64,000 bases of DNA from Flectobacillus sp. BAB-3569 (lineage in GTDB: Bacteria; Bacteroidota; Bacteroidia; Cytophagales; Spirosomataceae): positions 99,215 through 163,214 of the forward strand of contig NZ_NJFZ01000035.1 in NCBI RefSeq assembly GCF_002270355.1, read 5' to 3'. Made by a program: the position numbers and the translations under genes. The notes beneath the pieces were generated by a model, which searched no databases, was not told where the DNA came from, and saw only the letters and a program-made list of their open reading frames with translations. Positions 7,191 to 13,716 of the stretch are shown piece by piece (the stretch's first letter is position 1; every line of letters starts with the position of its first letter).

Positions 7191-8014
7191 AAATCAATTA
7201 TTTGATCTTGTAACAGAAGGTATTCGTTGCCACTTTCGTCGGTGGCGATAAAGTAGCCATTGTCCTCTTTGAAACTTAGATTTTCGTTCGGTAGAAGTAT
7301 CCTGTAAGCCAAATTCATTTTGTTGGGAAAAGTCCTTTCTTTATTTTCCAAGGTGACCTCTTTTTGTGCTTGTATGTACAAATCACGTGGGTAAATGTCA
7401 TCCGAGAACTTCTGTTCGTTAGACTGCTTGATGATGGCTCTTTGGAAATATTGCCAAAACGAAGGCGGAACGTACTTGTATTGATGATAGATAAGAAATA
7501 CATCGTTACAATTAATTCTATTGTACGCCAAGAGGTCAATATACTGTGGAAAGTTTCTTACGTTCCCAGTTATACGAGAGCCCACATCGTCGAGTATGGT
7601 GATGGCATTCTTGACTGTAAGAGCTTCCTGACAAAAGTCCTGAACCCTACTGCCTCTATCTCTTACTACTGCCCAGCAGTAATAATCCTCCTTACTTGCA
7701 CCATAGCTTTGAATGTCATCTACTGTAATGACTTTGTAATTTGGGAGTACAAAGTTTGGGTTGATGAAACCTATGGCTTTTCGGATACCTGCGGGCTCAA
7801 AAGACTCATGCCACATGGGGTCAAAAATCAATACCTTTTTGATAAGTTTCTTCTGCATGGCCATTGCTTGGATGATATAGGCAAGCTGAAGCACTGTGGT
7901 GGTCTTAGCGGTTTTTTGAGCGCCCACAACAAGCCAGTTGAAGGCTTGTTGTTCAGCGTTAGGAGGACTATTGGACAGGGCTTCTTGTATTCGTTTGTAC
8001 AAGTGATAGTCCAT
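7187..8014 (-). CDS. P-loop ATPase, possible packaging/assembly motor
   Basis: The start MDYHLYKRIQEAL at 8014 is chosen because the longer frame overlaps the upstream gene. The 275-aa protein has a Walker A-like NWLVVGAQKTAKTTT near residue 30, where the usual second Gly before Lys is Ala (GxxxxAKT). A Walker B ITILDD lies near residue 135. It has no membrane helix. Viral packaging ATPases and filamentous-phage Zot-type motors are small P-loop proteins encoded beside membrane-protein genes, and this context fits either. No terminase nuclease or TraD-like features were seen. Confidence 0.6.
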   Translation of the reverse strand: MDYHLYKRIQEALSNSPPNAEQQAFNWLVVGAQKTAKTTTVLQLAYIIQAMAMQKKLIKKVLIFDPMWHESFEPAGIRKAIGFINPNFVLPNYKVITVDDIQSYGASKEDYYCWAVVRDRGSRVQDFCQEALTVKNAITILDDVGSRITGNVRNFPQYIDLLAYNRINCNDVFLIYHQYKYVPPSFWQYFQRAIIKQSNEQKFSDDIYPRDLYIQAQKEVTLENKERTFPNKMNLAYRILLPNENLSFKEDNGYFIATDESGNEYLLLQDQIIDL

Positions 8015-8021
8015 AATTGTA

Positions 8022-8333
8022 TTAGTTACCAAGTAGCTGGTTTTTGAGTTCTTGTCGGAATACTTTTGGTACTGACTCCAAAATAGTGTCAATATTAGTT
8101 TCGAAGTATTCTTTGGTTTCGTTTGACCATTTTTCAAAACATTGATTGATGGCCTCTCTGACTTGCTCAGGTGAATGTTTTTCAGCATCATAAGTTAAAC
8201 CTTTGATTCTGTTGGCTGATACCGTGACACAAACACCACTGGAGTGTTCATGAGAAACTTCCATATTGATACAATGCTGTTGAATGGCTTTTGTTTTTTC
8301 TTGCAGAGTTGCAGGGGATAATCCAAATAACAT
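8022..8333 (-). CDS. small hypothetical protein, 103 aa
   Basis: The predicted order is a helix, a beta hairpin (EHSSGVCVTVSANRIKGLTY) and two long helices (SPEQVREAINQCFEKWSNETK). This loosely resembles the YbaB/EbfC DNA-binding fold, but the similarity is only in the pattern. It lies 7 bp upstream of the ATPase start and is probably coupled to it. A DNA- or ATPase-binding accessory factor would fit. Confidence 0.45.
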   Translation of the reverse strand: MLFGLSPATLQEKTKAIQQHCINMEVSHEHSSGVCVTVSANRIKGLTYDAEKHSPEQVREAINQCFEKWSNETKEYFETNIDTILESVPKVFRQELKNQLLGN

Positions 8334-8395
8334 AGTTTTATTTTAGGATAATATGTGATACGATGAGTTCGATAAATTGTCCAAGCTTCTCCATG

Positions 8396-9139
8396 TTAGG
8401 TTTTCTTGTTGGTGAATTTTTCTAAGAGTTGCTTACCATATTCCAGAGCGGGCTTTTTGTACTTGAGCGCCTTATCCACCAACATATCTGCACCCAATTC
8501 ATAGATTGGCGTGGTCATGATGGTTGTGTACATACTGATAATATCCATTTCCGAGATCATCTGATGTTTACCTGCCATGTATTCGAGCCTGTATTTTTGG
8601 AAAAGAGTATCTTCTAATAGCTCTAGCAGGTCTTCTTCAATGTTAGTCGTGAGCTTAGTGAACTCTTTATGTTTCATCTGGTTTTGCAAAGCGACTCTAA
8701 TCTCGTCAGGCAAATCTTCCACTTCATCAATGTCATCAATGTCATTTTCCTTTTCGTAGTCCTCAAGCTTTTTCTCTTCATCCAAGTCTTTAACCACCAT
8801 AGTGAATAGCACTCGCATGGTCACACCCTTTTGGCGTAGCACAGAACAGATTCTTCGAGCGTTAATCTTTGCTTCTTGTCGCAGGTTCTTTTCTACCTGC
8901 TCGATGGGAGCTGCGAATGTAGGTTGTACTGGAGCAATGGTTGCTTGCTGGTAATTAACAGTAGTCGTCTCTTGATATGGATAACTCTGCTGAGGAATTT
9001 CGCTCGTTTGCTGTGGAGTACCCGCCAAACCAAAAAGCCCAGGACCTTGTGTGATGTTATTGACATTTTGAGCAAATTGTTGTGTGGATTCTAACACACT
9101 TTTGCCCTTGTTGAAAGTATTTTTTAGATTCTCAAACAT
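8396..9139 (-). CDS. hypothetical acidic protein, 247 aa
   Basis: An N-terminal helical region is followed by a Gln/Pro/Thr-rich linker (about residues 40-80). A mostly helical domain with an acidic stretch (about residues 115-150, EKENDIDDIDEVEDLPDEI) comes next, and the protein ends in basic helices. There is no signal or membrane helix. The layout suggests an assembly or DNA-handling scaffold, but no family was recognised. Confidence 0.5.
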   Translation of the reverse strand: MFENLKNTFNKGKSVLESTQQFAQNVNNITQGPGLFGLAGTPQQTSEIPQQSYPYQETTTVNYQQATIAPVQPTFAAPIEQVEKNLRQEAKINARRICSVLRQKGVTMRVLFTMVVKDLDEEKKLEDYEKENDIDDIDEVEDLPDEIRVALQNQMKHKEFTKLTTNIEEDLLELLEDTLFQKYRLEYMAGKHQMISEMDIISMYTTIMTTPIYELGADMLVDKALKYKKPALEYGKQLLEKFTNKKT

Positions 9140-9146
9140 GATGATT

Positions 9147-9623
9147 TTATTTTTTGTCTAGTCTTTCGAATGCGTCTATCATAGCTTTTCCGATTCGCGT
9201 ACTCTTAAAAAACTTCTTCCCCCAAAGCATGGTAGCTGTCCAGATGTTCTCTTTAACACGTGATTGAAAAGCTGAGGATGCTTGCAAGTATTTTTCCTCC
9301 AGTTGCTTGGTTTTCTTCTTTCTCCAACTCCAGCGAAACTTGGTCTGAGCATAATGCTTTTCCACTGAGTGCATAATCAATGGTTCTAGCTGAAGCCCTT
9401 GAGTAGTGAGCACCCCTTGCTTGATAAGCATCTCGAAAAGCGCTTTTAGATGGACTTGATTGAACTCCTCTGTCTTAGAGATCTGATTACGATATTGGAG
9501 GTTATTAAGTGCCTCTTGAAAAAACGAATCCCAAAACGCTGTATCTCCTTCATCGTAGATTTTGCAAACTTCGAGAGGTGCATGAGTGGTATCATCTATG
9601 TCAATTACCGCTAGTACTTTCAT
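9147..9623 (-). CDS. hypothetical protein, 158 aa
   Basis: It starts MKVLAVIDIDDTTHAPLEV, and its first 23 bp overlap the end of the ribbon-helix-helix-like gene. The body is helical and aromatic, with a basic segment KFRWSWRKKKTKQLEEKYL. DIDDT resembles a HAD-type DxDxT motif, but nothing else of that fold is evident. It is co-transcribed with its neighbours. Function unknown. Confidence 0.5.
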   Translation of the reverse strand: MKVLAVIDIDDTTHAPLEVCKIYDEGDTAFWDSFFQEALNNLQYRNQISKTEEFNQVHLKALFEMLIKQGVLTTQGLQLEPLIMHSVEKHYAQTKFRWSWRKKKTKQLEEKYLQASSAFQSRVKENIWTATMLWGKKFFKSTRIGKAMIDAFERLDKK

Positions 9624-10395
9624 GTTTTTCTAAGAGTTCGGCAAAGTATTCTGGAGTATAATCTCTCTCCCTAAAATGAGGCTCATTGGCAAGTTCTGCC
9701 GCTATTCCAAAGACATATTCCAAGCCCTTGAGTAGTTCATCAAACTTTATGGACAATGCTTGATAGCTTGCCGTGTTCTCCTGTTGAGAAGCTTGTACAA
9801 GCGATAGTTTTTCGTACTGACTGCGATAATAAATTGCTTCCTGTTGTGCTTGCTGAAGCTGTGTTTCGAGTTCTTCAAGACGAAGCTTAATAGCGAACGA
9901 GCTTTGCGTCTGAATTTCTGGTTTTTTATCTGGTTGTTCCCCATCATATTGGTAGTCGTTAACGGCGTTAACGCCATGTTTTACTTCGTTAACGCTAGCG
10001 TTAACACGTGTAAACGGCTGGTTAACAGCGTTTACACTATTTTTGCAACTTTGAGTAAGAGGGTGGGGGTGCGTTAACGCCATTTTGGCTAAACCTGTAA
10101 AAAAAACCTCCTTCAAAAAGTCTTGAAAATCCAGTTTTTGGCTTTCATTTTGTCCTTTTTCTCGGTTTTGAACTACCTCATATAGCTCAGAAAGTTCAGG
10201 TTCTGACAGACAGATATGAACTTTATGGGAATCATAATCAAGCCTGTTGATGTAGAGGAAAGTTCGGTTTAAAATCAGGTAGTTTAGCAAGGATGATAGC
10301 CCTTCAAATCCGAAAACACTAGCTTCTACTTCAAGATTTCGTTTAGTCTGTTCAGGTACTCTTGCCCCAATACCGACACGTGCGATATCCTCCAT
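9601..10395 (-). CDS. ribbon-helix-helix-like protein with coiled coil
   Basis: The 264-aa protein has an N-terminal RVPEQTKRNLEVEASVFG...LSSLLNYLI segment (residues about 10-45), a usual ribbon-helix-helix DNA-binding pattern. A second helical part follows, then a linker of repeated Val-Asn dipeptides (about 105-140) and a glutamine-rich coiled coil (175-215). The DNA coding for the linker contains six GTTAAC palindromes. It may be a plasmid- or phage-type replication, partition or repressor protein that binds its own gene. Confidence 0.55.
   Translation of the reverse strand: MEDIARVGIGARVPEQTKRNLEVEASVFGFEGLSSLLNYLILNRTFLYINRLDYDSHKVHICLSEPELSELYEVVQNREKGQNESQKLDFQDFLKEVFFTGLAKMALTHPHPLTQSCKNSVNAVNQPFTRVNASVNEVKHGVNAVNDYQYDGEQPDKKPEIQTQSSFAIKLRLEELETQLQQAQQEAIYYRSQYEKLSLVQASQQENTASYQALSIKFDELLKGLEYVFGIAAELANEPHFRERDYTPEYFAELLEKHESTSGN
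9958..10078. repeat. cluster of six GTTAAC palindromes inside a coding region
   Basis: GTTAAC occurs at 9958, 9967, 9988, 10000, 10021 and 10073, several within longer palindromes such as CGTTAACGCTAGCGTTAAC. A GTGTAAACG...CGTTTACAC inverted pair overlaps. Chance would give roughly one site per 4 kb. The cluster lies in the Val-Asn linker of the ribbon-helix-helix-like gene and is a candidate iteron origin or autoregulatory binding region. Confidence 0.7.
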
Positions 10396-10397
10396 GA

Positions 10398-10619
10398 TTA
10401 GTATGGTTTTGAAATTTCAGCAATGAGTGTTACAGGATTTGAAATGACATTGTTGTCTTCATCTTCAGTGTCAAAAATATTGACAGCAAGACCTAAATCA
10501 TTAAGTTCCTTAGAGAGTGTATTGATAGCAGAGAGGTGTTGTCTTAATTGTTCAGACTTCTGATTTCTGATTGCTTCATCATCAAGGTTTTCTTGAGCAT
10601 TTACTACAATATCAGTCAT
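10398..10619 (-). CDS. hypothetical acidic protein, 73 aa
   Basis: A small soluble protein beginning MTDIVVNAQENLDDEAIRNQ with one long helix (EQLRQHLSAINTLSKELNDL) and a beta-rich end. It is 2 bp upstream of the ribbon-helix-helix-like gene and first in this minus-strand operon, directly below the repeat-containing control region. An accessory or antitoxin-like regulator is possible but not shown. Confidence 0.5.
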   Translation of the reverse strand: MTDIVVNAQENLDDEAIRNQKSEQLRQHLSAINTLSKELNDLGLAVNIFDTEDEDNNVISNPVTLIAEISKPY

Positions 10620-10766
10620 GTTCGTAGTTGTTTAGAAGAGAGAAAAAGTGTATTTTTGATAGTCTTTTCCAGAGATACTACAAAAACCTCACTCATCCTC
10701 TCTTTAGTTAGCATCTGCCTTTTGTTTTTGTAAAGGTGTGATGGCTACACTTCGTACGCAAGCCCT

Positions 10767-10810
10767 GAAACACTATTGAAACACTAATGAAACGCTTTTG
10801 AAACAATTCT
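10767..10810. repeat. four tandem 11-bp repeats in a divergent control region
   Basis: Four exact-register 11-bp units start with GAAAC at 10767, 10778, 10789 and 10800 (GAAACACTATT, GAAACACTAAT, GAAACGCTTTT, GAAACAATTCT). They lie between the minus-strand operon starting at 10619 and the plus-strand gene at 10823. One unit per helical turn is typical of iterons or cooperative operators. Confidence 0.65.
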
Positions 10811-10822
10811 AACTTTAGACCG

Positions 10823-11008
10823 ATGAGAGGTATTACAAAAAAAGAAATTAGGACTATACTTAATTGCGAAAGTAGAGCGACATTTAATCGCCACATCAAT
10901 AGGGGAGGACTCCGCACAAAGCTCCCATCATTTTTTTATGAAAGAAACACTTTTTATGGAGAGGAGATAGTGATACTGGAGAGGGTGTTTAGTGCGAAGT
11001 TGGGGTGA
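10823..11008 (+). CDS. small helix-turn-helix-like protein, 61 aa
   Basis: The protein MRGITKKEIRTILNCESRA...FNRHINRGGL contains a putative helix-turn-helix (KKEIRTILNCESRATFNRHI), as in phage Cro/excisionase-size regulators. It is one of the few plus-strand genes of the element and is transcribed away from the minus-strand operon across the 11-bp repeats, which it may bind. It ends just before an IS-end-like sequence and the left array end. Confidence 0.5.
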   Translation: MRGITKKEIRTILNCESRATFNRHINRGGLRTKLPSFFYERNTFYGEEIVILERVFSAKLG

Positions 11009-11012
11009 GGTT

Positions 11013-11033
11013 CTATTTTTAGGGAAGCTTACA
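11013..11033 (-). repeat. IS-end-like sequence, copy A
   Basis: Read on the minus strand this is TGTAAGCTTCCC followed by TAAAAATAG. Near-identical sequences lie at 16450-16470 and 58517-58536, and a related one forms the visible end of the IS3 element at 62837. It is probably a scar or solo end of an IS3-type element, although a recombination site flanking the first cassette array cannot be excluded. Confidence 0.45.
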
Positions 11034-11042
11034 CTTTGCAAT

Positions 11043-11145
11043 AAAAAAACAAACCTCTCTTAAATCGCTTTAAAAGAGGTTTGAATGTGTATTCAGTAAG
11101 AGGTTTTTTATAGAAAAAGAGTTGTGCAACAGCTACCCGTGTTAG
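11043..11145 (-). repeat. cassette array 1 distal end block
   Basis: A block of about 100 bp is shared with 19163-19268. It contains a terminator hairpin (AACCTCTCTTAAA...TTTAAAAGAGGTTT), an A/T-rich stretch and GTGCAACAGCTACCCGTGTT. The similarity stops within a few bases of GTTAG, where the unrelated cassette sequence begins. On the minus strand it is the sequence past the last cassette; CTAAC...GTTGC may be the terminal, very short recombination site. Confidence 0.6.
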
Positions 11146-11153
11146 CCGTAGTT

Positions 11154-12305
11154 TTATTTGATTTTCTCAGTATTAATTTTCAACAAGGAAACTTTATTTT
11201 TACTTGTTTCATTGTCCCAAAAAAATACTGCCGACTTGTGATTTCTATTTTGAGAAGAAGGATAGATGATTCCTGATAGTTTATTTTTTCTTTTGGTGTT
11301 AAAAGGATACCTAAGGAATTCGGTAACGACTTGAGTTGGAACATATTCTGTATGTTCTTTTCCATCTTTTTTTATTTCTTTAGTCATATCTCTAACAAAA
11401 GAGTGCAAAAACAAAACCAAATAGTATTTTTTCTTGTCTCTAATTCCAAAGATGCTTGGAATATTTGGCAGTTTATTGAAATCAACGACAAATTCATCCT
11501 CTAAAGTTTCAAATTCCCCAATTGTAATCCACTTCTTTGATTTGTCTTCCCTGCTAATAGTTTCTAAAGTTGCCGTAGTAATGTCAAATGCAGAGTAAAA
11601 CATTGAAATTCCAGTTGGGCTAAATCTGTTTGGATATATTGCTTTTTCATTTGGAGGGGCGGTTATGTCATTAAACTCAAGGATATTTGTTTTAATGTCA
11701 TGCTGTCTGCAACGGTAAAGCTTTGTTCCCTTCGGAATTATTTTTATGATATTTAAACCCGATACAAGCGTACCTACTTCTCGCAAAATGTGAAAAGCCC
11801 TTGTTTGGTTCTTGTCTCCTGATGAAAAGAGATAACGAGATCTATGTTTTATTATTTCTTTAAAATAGCTCCATTGATATTCCAAGTCATCTTTAATATT
11901 GGCATAATACAGGTCAGGCTGAGCCCAAGCAACGTCTTCGATTGCATCTACAATGTCTTCTATAATTTTGAAAGGTTGTGCATCTAATCTTATTTGGTCT
12001 TGTATGAGCTCATCTGGAGTATAAATTTCACCAAGGTAGCCTCCTTCTCTTGAATTATAACTCATAAAATTGGCTGCATCATCATAGAAATTTGAAACAC
12101 CATCCATTATGAATTCCATCAAATCTTCAAATGAAACAACTTTTAAGTCTTTTTTACAGTAATCACAATAGCCTGCTTCGTAATTTTTCTTTATAAAGTT
12201 CGTTATATACCTATCGTCAAAATGTTTGGCACAAATATATTTGTCAGGAATGTTGCTTATATGTCTGGCTTCTAGTTCAAGCCATCTTTGTTTAACTCTG
12301 CCCAT
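11154..12305 (-). CDS. HEPN/RES-type NAD-targeting toxin-like protein
   Basis: The 383-aa protein has an N-terminal zinc-binding-like region (CAKHF near residue 23 and CDYCKKDL near residue 48), as in HEPN/RES N-terminal domains. A helical middle follows. The C-terminal RES domain shows LYRCRQHD (Arg), then NRFSPTGISMFYSAFDITTATLETIS (Ser and Glu region). RES domains of Xre-RES systems degrade NAD+. No antitoxin gene is adjacent. It is the last cassette of array 1, so a stand-alone abortive-infection effector is a reasonable inference. Confidence 0.7.
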   Translation of the reverse strand: MGRVKQRWLELEARHISNIPDKYICAKHFDDRYITNFIKKNYEAGYCDYCKKDLKVVSFEDLMEFIMDGVSNFYDDAANFMSYNSREGGYLGEIYTPDELIQDQIRLDAQPFKIIEDIVDAIEDVAWAQPDLYYANIKDDLEYQWSYFKEIIKHRSRYLFSSGDKNQTRAFHILREVGTLVSGLNIIKIIPKGTKLYRCRQHDIKTNILEFNDITAPPNEKAIYPNRFSPTGISMFYSAFDITTATLETISREDKSKKWITIGEFETLEDEFVVDFNKLPNIPSIFGIRDKKKYYLVLFLHSFVRDMTKEIKKDGKEHTEYVPTQVVTEFLRYPFNTKRKNKLSGIIYPSSQNRNHKSAVFFWDNETSKNKVSLLKINTEKIK

Positions 12306-12328
12306 AATGGTAGTTTGGAAAAATTTCG

Positions 12329-12445
12329 GTTAACGTCAGTCCGTGAAAAAACTTAAAATCTAAGCCTTTAGATTTAAATAGTTGAAAATTCCTCAGATAG
12401 GCGTTCGAGTATAGAAATGAATCAAATTATTTTTTACAGTCTGAC
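12329..12445 (-). repeat. attC-like element without a gene (empty cassette)
   Basis: On the minus strand GTCAGACTGTAAAAAAT at one end pairs imperfectly with GTTTTTTCACGGACTGACG at the other. The element ends in GTTAACCG just upstream of the RES gene. The ~110-bp sequence closely resembles 15351-15470, although the genes around the two copies differ. It carries no open frame of note. Confidence 0.6.
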
Positions 12446-12640
12446 ATTCAGGGCTTTGTGCGGATTGAGAAATAGACTTCCGTCTGCCCGGAACCGCTTC
12501 TGATTGAAAATATAAAGTTGAACTTAAGAACTAAAGTTGGGATTTATTAGTCCTGCCCGTACCACAGTTTGGATATGCAATTAGCTGATGTTTGCTGGTC
12601 ATGCCCAACTTGCATAAAACCCAATGTTGGTGGCAGGTTA
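12439..12640 (-). repeat. attC-like site of the SIR2-like cassette
   Basis: The site begins at the stop codon of the gene (minus strand GATAACCTGCCACCAACATT, then GGGTTTTATGC) and ends GCACAAAGCCCTGAATGTCAG. The outer arms pair imperfectly (CAACATT-GGGTTTTATGC with GCACAAAGCCC-TGAATGTC). The central part is variable. This layout of short core sites around an imperfect palindrome is that of integron attC sites. Confidence 0.6.
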
Positions 12641-13546
12641 TCTTACCTTGTCTCTAATGTCGTTAATAGTGTCAGTGTAATATTTATGCCAGTCATTTGT
12701 ATAGTTGTCGGGCTTGGGTTTTACTACTGTCACATTCAACGAATTTAAAAGTTCTTCTTTATCACTGTTTATGTATCTTTCATAGAAAAAGATTTTGTTT
12801 TTTACCAAAGACTTTGTTTTTTCTTCATGTATGATTCTTGCTCTTTTTGTTAATATCCACCATAAATCTGTCTCACTATAATCAAGAGAGAATCCAAGAA
12901 TATGAATATTCGTATTGAAAAATAATTCAGCCCAAGAACGATTGTCAAACTCTTTAGTTTTTAGCTTGTCGGTCATTTTTTTTATCTTGACAGGCTTTGA
13001 GTCTTCTTGAAATTCATAAGTTCCTTTTACATAAGCATCGAGTTTACTTACTGAACCGCAGTAATGGTCAAAGCCCAACATAATTGAAACGGGTGTTTCA
13101 ATTTCTCCATGTATGTGCCAAATTTTGCAAACTTCATTCTCTCTCTTATCTAAGATTCGAGTCTGTCTACGAATGCTATAAATATCCTCTGTGCTATTGT
13201 TATAACTTAAATATTTTTCTGTTTGAGTAATAAAGTTCCGAAAAGCATAATCATAATTTGTTGTTAGGTAATTTTTACACTTTAGGTTAAAGAGCATTTC
13301 ATAAAACTCGTTTGTCTCGATAGTTGCAAGCAATTCAGCAATTGATAACTTAATGTCAAATTCTGTCTCTCGAATATCTTTTACTGTTTTATTTTCAAAG
13401 ACTGCTCTCTCATAAATGAATGTATTTGGTAGCTCACCATTGTCAAATTTAGCCTTCCCTTTAATTCTGTCTAAAAGGTCTGTCCACGGGATACGGTTTT
13501 TACTTAAGTTGTTAAGTCCATTGCCAAATAATATCGTGTCATTCAT
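12638..13546 (-). CDS. SIR2-like domain protein
   Basis: The 302-aa protein carries the SIR2/Rossmann signature order: FGNGLN at residues 7-12, YLTTNYD at 93-99, WHIHGE at 143-148 and HILGFSLDYSETD at 215-227. SIR2-family proteins of this size in defence systems act as NADases. It has no fused sensor or second domain, unlike its neighbour at 13717. Its stop codon is embedded in the attC-like repeat that follows. Stand-alone effector or partner of the neighbouring SIR2 protein are both possible. Confidence 0.7.
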   Translation of the reverse strand: MNDTILFGNGLNNLSKNRIPWTDLLDRIKGKAKFDNGELPNTFIYERAVFENKTVKDIRETEFDIKLSIAELLATIETNEFYEMLFNLKCKNYLTTNYDYAFRNFITQTEKYLSYNNSTEDIYSIRRQTRILDKRENEVCKIWHIHGEIETPVSIMLGFDHYCGSVSKLDAYVKGTYEFQEDSKPVKIKKMTDKLKTKEFDNRSWAELFFNTNIHILGFSLDYSETDLWWILTKRARIIHEEKTKSLVKNKIFFYERYINSDKEELLNSLNVTVVKPKPDNYTNDWHKYYTDTINDIRDKVR

Positions 13547-13571
13547 TGTTTGTAGGATGTTTGTTTAACTT

Positions 13572-13705
13572 GCCACAACGGTTTTTGGCTTGGCAATGTG
13601 GTGGATTTTTAGCACAAAAGTTCAATAGAATTACTGCGTTTGAACTTTGCACAAATATTTCATAGAAGCACTTCAACCGCCATATTGCCAAACCGATGTT
13701 AGCGG
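13572..13705 (-). repeat. attC-like site of the SIR2 fusion cassette
   Basis: On the minus strand the site starts GCTAACATCGGTTTGGCAAT and ends in CACATTGCCAAGCC, AAAAACC and GTTGTGGC. The two arms are imperfect complements over about 25 bp, with a mismatch pattern typical of folded attC hairpins. Core sites GCTAAC and GTTGTGGC fit the integron R''/R' layout. Confidence 0.65.
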
Positions 13706-13716
13706 ATGTTATTTTA

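Noticed and set aside
7364..8047. Long plus-strand open frame of 227 codons
   Set aside because: It is the antisense of the ATPase gene, which has clear motifs; the composition is not protein-like.
9147..9623. HAD phosphatase assignment from DIDDT
   Set aside because: Only the first motif resembles the family; the remaining HAD motifs are not evident.
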